Source of the DNA: Chlorobiota bacterium
Lineage (GTDB): Bacteria > Bacteroidota > Ignavibacteria > OLB7
NCBI GenBank assembly: GCA_028287785.1
Contig: JAQBOZ010000018.1
Span: 162,225 to 226,224, forward strand
Direction: 5' to 3'
Length of the DNA stretch: 64,000 bases
Shown here: piece by piece, positions 16,285 to 24,287 of the stretch
Layout: the number at the start of each line of letters is the position of its first letter
Position numbering within the stretch: the first letter of the stretch is position 1
Notes under the pieces: generated by a model
The model's database searches: none
The model's input: the letters and a program-made list of their open reading frames with translations, nothing else
What the model was told of the DNA's origin: nothing
Position numbers and translations under genes: made by a program

Positions 16285-17700
16285 TTCAGGCTCCGCGCTC
16301 CCCTCCAGAATAAATTCCCGTGTCGCGGGAAAGCGGGCGTACCAGAGTGCAAGCGTATCGTGGAGATGAAGCGCGTAGCGGTAATGCGCGCCGGTTCCGG
16401 TGCGAAGCTCCGCCTCGTAGATGAATTTATCGGCGGTCGTCACATGCTCGAAAAGATATTGCGTGCCGAGAAGCGTTGAATAAATGTAGCCGGGATCGCC
16501 GTTGCGGAGATCATCGTGCGCTTTCGCCGATATCTCCCGCCCCGTCTCGTTCAGCGCGCGGAGACGCGCCAGATAATCATCACGTCCCGGAATATTCTCA
16601 GGCATCTGCTCCAGCGCCGCGTAAAATCCACGCGGGACCAGCGGGCAGTATTTTGTTCCGGTTCTGTGACGGTTCAGATCGCGAATTTCCCCGAGCGTAA
16701 CCGCATCCCAGGCAAACCGCACCGCCGTCCGCTTCAGGCTCTCCCCCACCCACGAATATCTGTTGTCGTGAAATGCCAGATCGGCGGCAAAATCATGTTC
16801 GGAAATTCCGTTGGGAAGCATCAGGTCGAGCGATGCGCGCGGCGGGCATTCCGACGTCGCGTTCCCGGCCGTGAGATATTCCGGCAGCCCGCTCGAAGCC
16901 ATCCCCCGCCACGATTCGAATTCCCGCGCAATCCCATTGACGTGCGATTCCTTTCGCGCGGCGTGCTTCAACATCCGCGGGGCGGAGTGACGCAGTTCAT
17001 CGCATACCGCCCGGCCCAGCGCGGCAGCCTCCGGCAGCGGATGGGAAAGAAGGCTCTGACAGAGCGTAACCCAGCCGCGCGCGGACATGATCATCATCAT
17101 ATTCGTCGACGCGGCGACCGGAAGAAAATAGCGGGCGCGATCGAACGCATAGTTCCGCTTCATGCGGGCAACCTGTCGGGCTGCCTTCGGCGATGGATCG
17201 TCCAGCAGCGAGCGCGGGATGCGCGCCACGTCGGGATCGTGCGCGGCGATCTCCTCCCAGACCTCCAGCGACGCGCGGTACGCATTGAAGCACCGCTCCA
17301 TCGTCCCCTTCCACTCCTCCGCGGCGGCAATCCCAAGCTCCGATGGCGGCGTCATCTCGTCGGCTGAGAGGCGGATGTAGCGGGTGGAGGATTCCTGGCC
17401 GCCGGCCGTGGGGCAGAGCGTCCAGACGTAGTAGGCAAGCCAGAGCGAGATGCCGTCGATAAACATCGCCACCGGGGCCATGTCCGCGATCGACTGATGG
17501 CCGTAGTCGATCATCCTGAAGATCGAATCGACCGACTTATCGAGATTCTCCGGATCGATTTTCGAGAGGATGGCCTCCAGACCCTCGTTGCTGCGGGAGT
17601 AACGGGCGCCGCTTGCGGCCAGCAGTTCCGGCGTCAGCGCTGGGCGTCCGGCGTTGTTGGAGGCTTCGGTTGGACGAATCGCGACCTGGGTAACGTTCAC
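16282..17700 (-). CDS. Tandem ThyX-like protein (FAD-dependent thymidylate synthase family)
   Basis: About 472 residues from GTG 17700. The frame opens as far as ATG 17937, but that part is Ser/Arg rich, lacks family features and overlaps the next gene's start. Two ThyX-like halves are visible. The first (1-260) has a GHQSIAD segment at 67-73 and QESSTRY at 102-108, matching the ExSxRY half of the ThyX signature, then a YFLPVAASTNMMMIMSARGW helix. The second (about 300-470) has DLNRHRTGTKY at 341-351, matching the RHR half, then LLGTQYLFEHVTTADKFIYE. ThyX methylates dUMP using flavin and folate. Each half holds only part of the usual motif, so activity on dUMP is uncertain. Confidence 0.7.
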   Translation of the reverse strand: MNVTQVAIRPTEASNNAGRPALTPELLAASGARYSRSNEGLEAILSKIDPENLDKSVDSIFRMIDYGHQSIADMAPVAMFIDGISLWLAYYVWTLCPTAGGQESSTRYIRLSADEMTPPSELGIAAAEEWKGTMERCFNAYRASLEVWEEIAAHDPDVARIPRSLLDDPSPKAARQVARMKRNYAFDRARYFLPVAASTNMMMIMSARGWVTLCQSLLSHPLPEAAALGRAVCDELRHSAPRMLKHAARKESHVNGIAREFESWRGMASSGLPEYLTAGNATSECPPRASLDLMLPNGISEHDFAADLAFHDNRYSWVGESLKRTAVRFAWDAVTLGEIRDLNRHRTGTKYCPLVPRGFYAALEQMPENIPGRDDYLARLRALNETGREISAKAHDDLRNGDPGYIYSTLLGTQYLFEHVTTADKFIYEAELRTGTGAHYRYALHLHDTLALWYARFPATREFILEGSAEPE

Positions 17701-17917
17701 GTTGGATAGAAGGATGTGATTCTCGTCGGGCCGGCCCCGCCGATGCGCGGAACCGGATGATCGCGCAAAGTTAACGGATTTCCCCCAGCCCGGCAGCCAT
17801 TGCGCGGCGGAGCCGACGGGGAAACAGAGAGACACAACCGCGAACGCTTGGCCGGGACTCCGGCTTCTCCCTATGTTGTTCGTTTTCGACCCCAAATCCT
17901 CACGCGGGAGATCAGGA

Positions 17918-19150
17918 ATGATGGAACCAGCAGGCACGCCGACCGAAACGACAGATCAGGACAGGGAGAAATTCCTGGAGATGTTCGCGCGGAGCATCCG
18001 CGAGGGGACTCTGGTGAAGCTCACGCTCGGCAAGTATCGCGGAAGCGTTCCCGGCCTCACGGCGATCTCCATTCAGATGAGCCTGATCAGGGAGACGCAT
18101 TTCCTTGAGTTCGACTACCGCTCCGCCGAGACCACGCGCACGCGACGGACGATCGAGGAGGGGACCGCGCTGGTGCGCGAGCTGCTCGGCGGGGATTTCA
18201 GGAGCGGCAATCTCTTCACGCGGACGGCGGATTACCAGATCGAGTACAGCAAGCGACTGAAGACCCGGTTCTCCGCCAGCCGGCCCACGTTCACCGAGGC
18301 GCCATCGATGGCGCACGACCGGGAGAAGCGGAGGCTGATCGAGACCGAGGGAAATATCTACCTTCAGAGGCTGGGCGTGATCGAGGAATCGGGACGGGTG
18401 AAGGAGCGGATGGGGGACAAGTTCCGGCAGATCAGCCGCTTTATCGAGATCGTGGCGGGGCTGTTCGCCGGCTCGCCGCTGGCGGAACGGAAGGAGCTTT
18501 CGATCGTGGACATGGGCTCCGGCAAGGGCTACCTGACATTTGCGACGTACGATCATTTCACCAGTGTGCTCGGGATCGCCACGGGCGTCACCGGCGTGGA
18601 GGCGCGACCGGAGCTTGTGGATCTCTGCAACGGGCTTGCGGAGGAGGCGGGATTTCAGCGGCTCCGGTTCCGGCCGGGCTATATCCGCGACGTGGCGCTT
18701 GAGGATGGCGTCGATATCCTGATTGCCCTCCACGCCTGCGATACCGCCACCGATGAGGCGATCCATAAGGGGATCACGGCGGGGGCGGGGATCATCATCT
18801 GCGCCCCCTGCTGCCACAAGGAAATCCGCCCGCAGATCGTTCCCCCGGACGTGCTCCGCGATATGCTGGGGCACGGCATCATCCTGGAGCGGGAGGCGGA
18901 GAACATCACCGACACGCTCCGCGCGCTGCTACTGGAGTATAACGGCTACAGTGCGAAGGTGTTCGAGTTTATCTCCACCGAGCACACGCGGAAGAATACC
19001 ATGATCGTCGGCGTGCGGCATGGGCGGGCGGTGGAGCGGGAGAAGATCATGGCGCGGATCGAGGCGCTGAAGAGCTTCTACGGCATCGAGCGGCAGGCGC
19101 TGGAAACGCTCCTTGCCGGGACCGGAGAAATTCCACCGGCGGTCTGCTGA
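17918..19150 (+). CDS. SAM-dependent methyltransferase (Methyltransf_32-like)
   Basis: 410 residues from ATG 17918, chosen for the GGGAG Shine-Dalgarno 7 bp upstream; the frame also opens at 17873. The first ~180 residues lack a named domain. The C-terminal half is a Rossmann methyltransferase with motif I VDMGSGKGYLTFA near residue 198, an acidic ribose-binding position (VTGVEARPELVD), and ILIALHACDTATDEAI. The cysteine-rich CAPCCHKEIRPQ near 295 is typical of the family, which includes animal METTL25/GSTCD-like proteins and presumably acts on RNA or protein. The substrate is unknown. It is divergent from the ThyX-like gene and followed by a hairpin. Confidence 0.82.
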   Translation: MMEPAGTPTETTDQDREKFLEMFARSIREGTLVKLTLGKYRGSVPGLTAISIQMSLIRETHFLEFDYRSAETTRTRRTIEEGTALVRELLGGDFRSGNLFTRTADYQIEYSKRLKTRFSASRPTFTEAPSMAHDREKRRLIETEGNIYLQRLGVIEESGRVKERMGDKFRQISRFIEIVAGLFAGSPLAERKELSIVDMGSGKGYLTFATYDHFTSVLGIATGVTGVEARPELVDLCNGLAEEAGFQRLRFRPGYIRDVALEDGVDILIALHACDTATDEAIHKGITAGAGIIICAPCCHKEIRPQIVPPDVLRDMLGHGIILEREAENITDTLRALLLEYNGYSAKVFEFISTEHTRKNTMIVGVRHGRAVEREKIMARIEALKSFYGIERQALETLLAGTGEIPPAVC

Positions 19151-19186
19151 GGGAAATAGAGGGTTGCGGGGCGATATGATCATGGT

Positions 19187-19224
19187 GCTCAAGCGATGAC
19201 CTTTTCCGGCATCATCGCCTGAGC
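19187..19224 (+). terminator. Stem-loop terminator after the methyltransferase gene
   Basis: GCTCAAGCGATGA (19187-19199) pairs with TCATCGCCTGAGC (19212-19224) with one A/C mismatch and a 12-nt loop containing TTTT. It lies 37 bp after the stop. Confidence 0.55.
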
Positions 19225-19540
19225 AGAGAGCGATGACCAGCGTGTGATGCAGCTTCATATTCCGCCCGCGACCGATCGCTGGCGGAGCCCATCATCCCAC
19301 CAACCACCCCGATCTCGATTAACCGACGGCGGCGGCTACTGATGATAGTCTGCGGATGAACACCATCATCCGTTGGTTGAGATGTCTGATTCTTCCGTCC
19401 CGGAAACGAACACTCGCAATCCCATAACCGACCACCCGGCGGTTCCGACAGATCATCACATCGACTCGAATCCCGCGTTTTCATCCGTATTGCCGCTTTT
19501 TCCTTCTGGCACGATCGCTGCAAAGGGAATAAGGTATCTC
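19225..19540. other. Leader region of the exporter operon, no gene seen
   Basis: About 316 bp before the adaptor gene. The adaptor's frame stays open back to 19373, but the residues there are Ser/Pro rich and precede the real start with its own ribosome-binding site, so I treat it as untranslated. It presumably carries the operon promoter; none is distinct. Confidence 0.35.
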
Positions 19541-20788
19541 ATGGATATCATTCACGAATCCCGTTCAAAACATCGGCGCAGAAAGCGGATCGCCATCACC
19601 GCGCTGGGGGTTCTGCTCATCCCGGCAATCTTCTGGGGAACCACCATGCTCCGCCCCGCCGCCCCCACGGTGGAGCGGGGGACGCTCTGGATAGACACGG
19701 TCCGGCGCGGAACGATGCTCCGGCAGGTGCGCGGGCTCGGGACGCTTGTGCCGGAGGAGACATGGCTGATCTCCGCGACCGTGGATGGTCGCGTGGAGAA
19801 GATCATCGTGCAGCCCGGCACCCTGGTGACCGCGAACACGGTCCTGATCGAGCTGAACAACCCCCAGCTTCAGCAGGAGGCGCTGGAGGCGGAGTGGCAG
19901 CTCAAGGCGGCCCTGGCGGAATACAGAAACATTCAGGTGCGGCTGGAGAGCGAGCGGCTGGACCACGAGGCGACAGTTGCCACGATGCGCGCGGAGAGCA
20001 GGCAGGCGACACTACAATCGGAGACCAGCGGCGCGCTGAACACGAAGGGGCTTGCCACCACGCTGGAATCCAAGGGGACGGAGGCGAAGGCGGAGGAGTT
20101 CACGGCGCGGTACGAGATCGAGAAGAAACGGCTGACCATCCACGGCGAATCGGCAAAGGCGCAGCTCGCCGTGCAGAAATCGCGCATCGAACAGCTCCGG
20201 GCGCTCTCGGCGCTGAAGCGCATCCAGGTGGAATCGCTCCACGTGCGGGCGGGGATCGACGGGGTGTTGCAGCAGCTTCCGCTTCAGGTCGGGCAGCAGA
20301 TCGTGGTGGGGACCACGATGGCGAAAGTGGCGCAGCCGAGCCATCTGAAGGCGGAGCTGAAGATCGCCGAGACGCAGGCGAAGGATATCCAGACCGGCCA
20401 GCCGGTGCAGATCGATACGCGCAACGGGATCATCCCCGGCAGAGTAACCCGGATCGATCCCGCGGTGCAGAACGGCACCGTGACGATGGATGTCGCGCTG
20501 GACGGAACTTTACCGAAGGGCGCTCGTCCTGATTTAACGGTGGATGGCACGATCGAGCTGGAGCGGCTCACGAACATCCTCTACATCGGCAGGCCGGCCC
20601 AGGGAAGCGAGGGCGGGGGGCTCTTCAAAGTGGACCCGGATAACCGGGGCGCCACAAGGGTCAAGGTCCGGCTCGGACGAAGCTCTGTCAACACCATCGA
20701 GGTGGTCGGCGGGCTCCGCGAGGGAGATCGCGTCATTCTCTCCGACATGTCGGCGATGGACGGGGTCGACAGGATCGCCTTCAAGTAG
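19541..20788 (+). CDS. MacA/HlyD-family periplasmic adaptor
   Basis: 415 residues from ATG 19541, preceded by AAGG at a 6-bp spacing. A basic N-terminus leads into one transmembrane anchor (IAITALGVLLIPAIFWGTTM, about 18-37). A split lipoyl/barrel-sandwich domain surrounds a helical coiled-coil hairpin of about 110 residues (residues ~105-220, rich in Gln, Glu, Ala). A beta-barrel and membrane-proximal domain follow (ILYIGRPAQG, VEVVGGLREGDRVIL-like end). Adaptors of this type bridge an inner-membrane ABC transporter to an outer-membrane channel. The ATPase and two permeases follow on the same strand; no TolC-like gene is in the window. Confidence 0.88.
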   Translation: MDIIHESRSKHRRRKRIAITALGVLLIPAIFWGTTMLRPAAPTVERGTLWIDTVRRGTMLRQVRGLGTLVPEETWLISATVDGRVEKIIVQPGTLVTANTVLIELNNPQLQQEALEAEWQLKAALAEYRNIQVRLESERLDHEATVATMRAESRQATLQSETSGALNTKGLATTLESKGTEAKAEEFTARYEIEKKRLTIHGESAKAQLAVQKSRIEQLRALSALKRIQVESLHVRAGIDGVLQQLPLQVGQQIVVGTTMAKVAQPSHLKAELKIAETQAKDIQTGQPVQIDTRNGIIPGRVTRIDPAVQNGTVTMDVALDGTLPKGARPDLTVDGTIELERLTNILYIGRPAQGSEGGGLFKVDPDNRGATRVKVRLGRSSVNTIEVVGGLREGDRVILSDMSAMDGVDRIAFK

Positions 20789-21006
20789 AGGAATCAGCAA
20801 CCGCTCCGAACAAATCACGGCTGCCACCTTGATCCAGGCACGGGACGGAGGAACAGTACTCGCGTTTCTCCAGTATAGCGGCTCAAGGCCTTCGTACCGA
20901 TGCGGGATCAGGGTGGCGGCGTCTGTTTCTCCCATTTCCAATGGCTTCACGGCCCGGCCGGCGAATGCTGGAGATGGATGATTCGATTTTTTCAACAGCT
21001 ACAGAT

Positions 21007-21708
21007 ATGGCAACCACGAACATTCCGCTTATCCGCCTGGAAGGGATCACCAAGGTCTTCTTCACCGATGAAGTGGAAACCCACGCACTTTCCGGCATTC
21101 ATCTCGATATCAACCCCGGAGAATATCTCTCGATCGCCGGCCCGTCAGGGTGCGGCAAATCGACCCTCCTCTCCATTCTCGGCCTGCTTGATACCGCCAC
21201 CGGCGGGAGCTATCTGCTGAACGGCGAGCCGGTCTCCACATTGAACATGGGAGATCGCTCGCGGATCAGAAACAAGGAGATCGGCTTCATCTTTCAGGCA
21301 TTCAACCTGATCGGCGATCTGACGGTGCGCGAGAACGTGGAGCTTCCGCTCACCTACCGGAACATGCCGGCGGCCGAACGGAAGAGTCGCGTGGAGGATT
21401 CCCTGGAACGGGTGGGGATGGCGCATCGGATGAAACATTATCCGGCCCAGCTCTCCGGCGGACAGCAGCAGCGCGTCGCGGTGGCCCGTGCCCTGGCCGG
21501 AAACCCCTCGATCCTTCTGGCGGACGAGCCGACCGGGAACCTGGATTCCAACAATGGGGAATCGGTGATGGAACTGCTGCGCGATCTCCATCGCGGCGGC
21601 GCCACCGTCTGCATGGTCACGCACGATCCCCGGTTTGCCCGCCATGCCGACCGGACAATCCACATCTTCGACGGCCGCGTGGTGGAGGAAAGCAGCGTGG
21701 CCGCCTGA
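21007..21708 (+). CDS. MacB/LolD-type ABC transporter ATPase
   Basis: 233 residues from ATG 21007; ATG 20974 is an alternative, as no clear ribosome-binding site decides. All nucleotide-binding motifs are present: Walker A GPSGCGKST at 45-53, Q-loop FIFQAFNLI, signature LSGGQQQRVAVARAL, Walker B ILLADEPTGNLD and H-loop THDPRFARHAD. The sequence is of the MacB/LolD/FtsE group, which works with FtsX-like permeases as mechanotransmission transporters. It sits between the adaptor and two large permeases, so the four genes likely form one exporter operon. Substrate is unknown. Confidence 0.93.
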   Translation: MATTNIPLIRLEGITKVFFTDEVETHALSGIHLDINPGEYLSIAGPSGCGKSTLLSILGLLDTATGGSYLLNGEPVSTLNMGDRSRIRNKEIGFIFQAFNLIGDLTVRENVELPLTYRNMPAAERKSRVEDSLERVGMAHRMKHYPAQLSGGQQQRVAVARALAGNPSILLADEPTGNLDSNNGESVMELLRDLHRGGATVCMVTHDPRFARHADRTIHIFDGRVVEESSVAA

Positions 21709-21866
21709 GAGAACGGTCGTCGCGCGCGCGCATCCAGCCGCGATCGACATCACAACGCACCATATACGACATTCGAGAGGGAGAGATCATCCATCCAGGA
21801 CCGGGCCACCGGACCCGGACGGGCACGCGGATCATTCCCTTTGCGCTCATACCTACTGAAAAGATC

Positions 21867-24287
21867 ATGGAGACATTCCTGCAGGATATACGCTTCGGCG
21901 CGCGGACGCTGCTGAAGAATCCGGGGTTCACGGCGGTCGCGCTGCTGGCCCTCACGCTCGGCATCGGCGCCAACACCGCCATCTTCAGCGTGGTCAACAC
22001 CGTGCTCCTGAAATCGCTCCCCTACGGCGATCCGGATCGGCTGGTCTATCTCTGGTCCACGCCTCCGCATGGCGCGGCGGGACAGTTCCCCGCCACCGCG
22101 CTCGATTTCCGTGAATGGCGCCAGCGAAGCCGCTCATTCACCGGGATCGCGGCAAGGATGCAGCAGAGCTTCAACCTGACCGCCAACAACAACCCCGAAC
22201 GGCTGATGGGAGAATATGTGAGCGAGCGATATTTCAATATCCTCGATGTCCGGCCCGTCGTCGGCCGCTTCTTCCTCCCGACCGAATCCTCGGACGGCAA
22301 CGATCACGTCGTGGTCCTCTCCGAAAAGCTCTGGAAGCGGAGGTTCGGCGCCGATACATCGCTGATCGGCCAGACCATCCGCCTGGAGAACGAGCCGTAC
22401 ACCGTGGTGGGGGTGGCGCCGGACGATCATCGCGGAGTGGTGGAGATATGGGCTCCCCTTGTCCTCTCTCACCTTGGCCCCGACAATGGACTGCACAGGC
22501 TGGCCGTGCTGGGAAGGCTGAAGCCGGGCGTCACGGCGGAGCAGGCGGGGGGTGAGATGGCCGGCATCGCGGCCGGGCTGGCGGGGGAATTTCCGGTCAC
22601 CAACAGGGAGTGGGGAACATCGGTCGTGCCGATGCACGAGATGGTGGTGAAGAACATTAAAACGGTGCTGCTGATTCTCCTCGGCGCCGTCGGGTTCGTG
22701 CTGCTGATCGCCTGCGCGAATGTCGCCAATCTGCTGCTGGCCCGGGTATCGGAGCGTGGGCGCGAAATCGCCATCCGGACGGCGCTGGGCGCGGGAAGGG
22801 GCCGGCTGATACGGCAGCTTCTCACTGAAAGCATCCTGCTTGCGTTGATCGGCGGGGCGCTCGGCGTGCTGCTCGCGCTCTGGGGAACCGACCTGATATC
22901 GCACATCGATTCCGCGGGCATCCCGCGCGCATCGGAGATCCGTCTGGACGGCGGCGTGCTGCTCTTCGCGCTGGGGATCTCCGTGGCGACCGGCATCGTC
23001 TTCGGCCTTCTGCCGGCATTTCACGCGTCGCGGAGCAACCTGACCACGCCGCTGAAGGATGGCGGCCGGCTGGTTGCCGGAGGACGCGGGGGAAAGCGGC
23101 TGCGCGGGCTGCTGGTGGTATCGGAGGTGGCGCTGGCGCTGATGCTGCTGATCGGCGCCGGGCTTCTGATCCGGAGCTTTATCACGCTTCAGGAAATCCG
23201 CACGGGATTCGATCAGGAAGGGGTGCTGACGATGCAGATCGCCATGCCCGCCACCAAATATTCCGACTCGTCGAAGCAGGGGACGTTCTTCAGAACGGCG
23301 ATCGAGCGGATCAGCCACATTCCCGGCGTTGAATCCGCGGCGGCCACCACGGCAATCCCGCTTACCGGAGGCACACCGCAATTCACGTTCACCGTCGCCG
23401 GCCGCCCGATACCGCAGCCGAGCGATGCCCCCACCACATTCATCCACGGCGTCAGCCCCGATTACTTCAGGACGATGAGGATTCCGGTGCTGAAGGGACG
23501 CGCATTCAACGATCACGATAACGAGTCATCGCAGGCGGTGGCCGTGATCGGCGAGACGATGGCGCAGCGGACATGGCCGGGGGAAGATCCCATCGGCAAG
23601 CGGATGACGCTTGGTGTTCCGGTCGGGGCGCCGCCGGAGGCGATCCCCTATATCACAATCGTCGGCGTGGTCGGCGATGTCAAAGGGCAGGCGCTGATAG
23701 CCGATAATCAGATGGATTTCTACGCCCCCATCACCCAGTTCCCCTCCCTCACGGTCGGGCTGGTGATCCGCACCACCGGCAACCCGGCCGACCTCGCCGG
23801 GCCGATCCGCCGTGAGATCGTTTCGATCGATTCCGATATCCCCCTCTATCAGGTCAGGACGATGGAGGATGTGGTATCCGGTTCGCTGGCGGGGCCGCGG
23901 CTCTACATGCTCCTGCTCGGCATCTTCGCCGGCGTTGCGCTGCTGCTTGCGGCAATCGGCATCTACGGCGTGATAGCGCAGGCGGTGACGCAACGGACAC
24001 ACGAGATAGGGATACGGATGGCGCTCGGCGCCCGGCGCGGCGATATTATGAGGATGATCGTGGGTGAGGGGTTTGTGACGGCGCTGATCGGCGTCGGCGT
24101 TGGGCTGGGGCTGGCGTTCGTGATGACGCGGCTTCTCGGCAGCCTGCTGTACGGGGTCAGCGCGACCGATCCGCTCACCTACATCTGCGTGGCGTTTGTG
24201 CTGGTGATCGTGGCGCTGGCCGCCTGCTATATCCCGGCGCGCAGGGCAACCAGGGTGGACCCGATGGTGGCCCTCAAATATGAGTGA
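21867..24287 (+). CDS. Large MacB-like ABC permease with two FtsX domains (ADOP type)
   Basis: 806 residues. The N-terminus (FLQDIRFGARTLLKNPGFTA then ALTLGIGANTAIFSVVN) is typical of the duplicated permeases described from Acidobacteria as ADOP. The layout is TM1 (21-43), a MacB periplasmic-core domain (about 50-250), a first FtsX domain with three TM segments (about 270-390), a TM at about 420-440, a second periplasmic core (to about 650), and a second FtsX domain ending in YIPARRATRVDPMVALKYE. It carries no ATPase domain and should pair with the ATPase upstream. Its stop overlaps the next permease start by 8 bp. Confidence 0.9.
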   Translation: METFLQDIRFGARTLLKNPGFTAVALLALTLGIGANTAIFSVVNTVLLKSLPYGDPDRLVYLWSTPPHGAAGQFPATALDFREWRQRSRSFTGIAARMQQSFNLTANNNPERLMGEYVSERYFNILDVRPVVGRFFLPTESSDGNDHVVVLSEKLWKRRFGADTSLIGQTIRLENEPYTVVGVAPDDHRGVVEIWAPLVLSHLGPDNGLHRLAVLGRLKPGVTAEQAGGEMAGIAAGLAGEFPVTNREWGTSVVPMHEMVVKNIKTVLLILLGAVGFVLLIACANVANLLLARVSERGREIAIRTALGAGRGRLIRQLLTESILLALIGGALGVLLALWGTDLISHIDSAGIPRASEIRLDGGVLLFALGISVATGIVFGLLPAFHASRSNLTTPLKDGGRLVAGGRGGKRLRGLLVVSEVALALMLLIGAGLLIRSFITLQEIRTGFDQEGVLTMQIAMPATKYSDSSKQGTFFRTAIERISHIPGVESAAATTAIPLTGGTPQFTFTVAGRPIPQPSDAPTTFIHGVSPDYFRTMRIPVLKGRAFNDHDNESSQAVAVIGETMAQRTWPGEDPIGKRMTLGVPVGAPPEAIPYITIVGVVGDVKGQALIADNQMDFYAPITQFPSLTVGLVIRTTGNPADLAGPIRREIVSIDSDIPLYQVRTMEDVVSGSLAGPRLYMLLLGIFAGVALLLAAIGIYGVIAQAVTQRTHEIGIRMALGARRGDIMRMIVGEGFVTALIGVGVGLGLAFVMTRLLGSLLYGVSATDPLTYICVAFVLVIVALAACYIPARRATRVDPMVALKYE

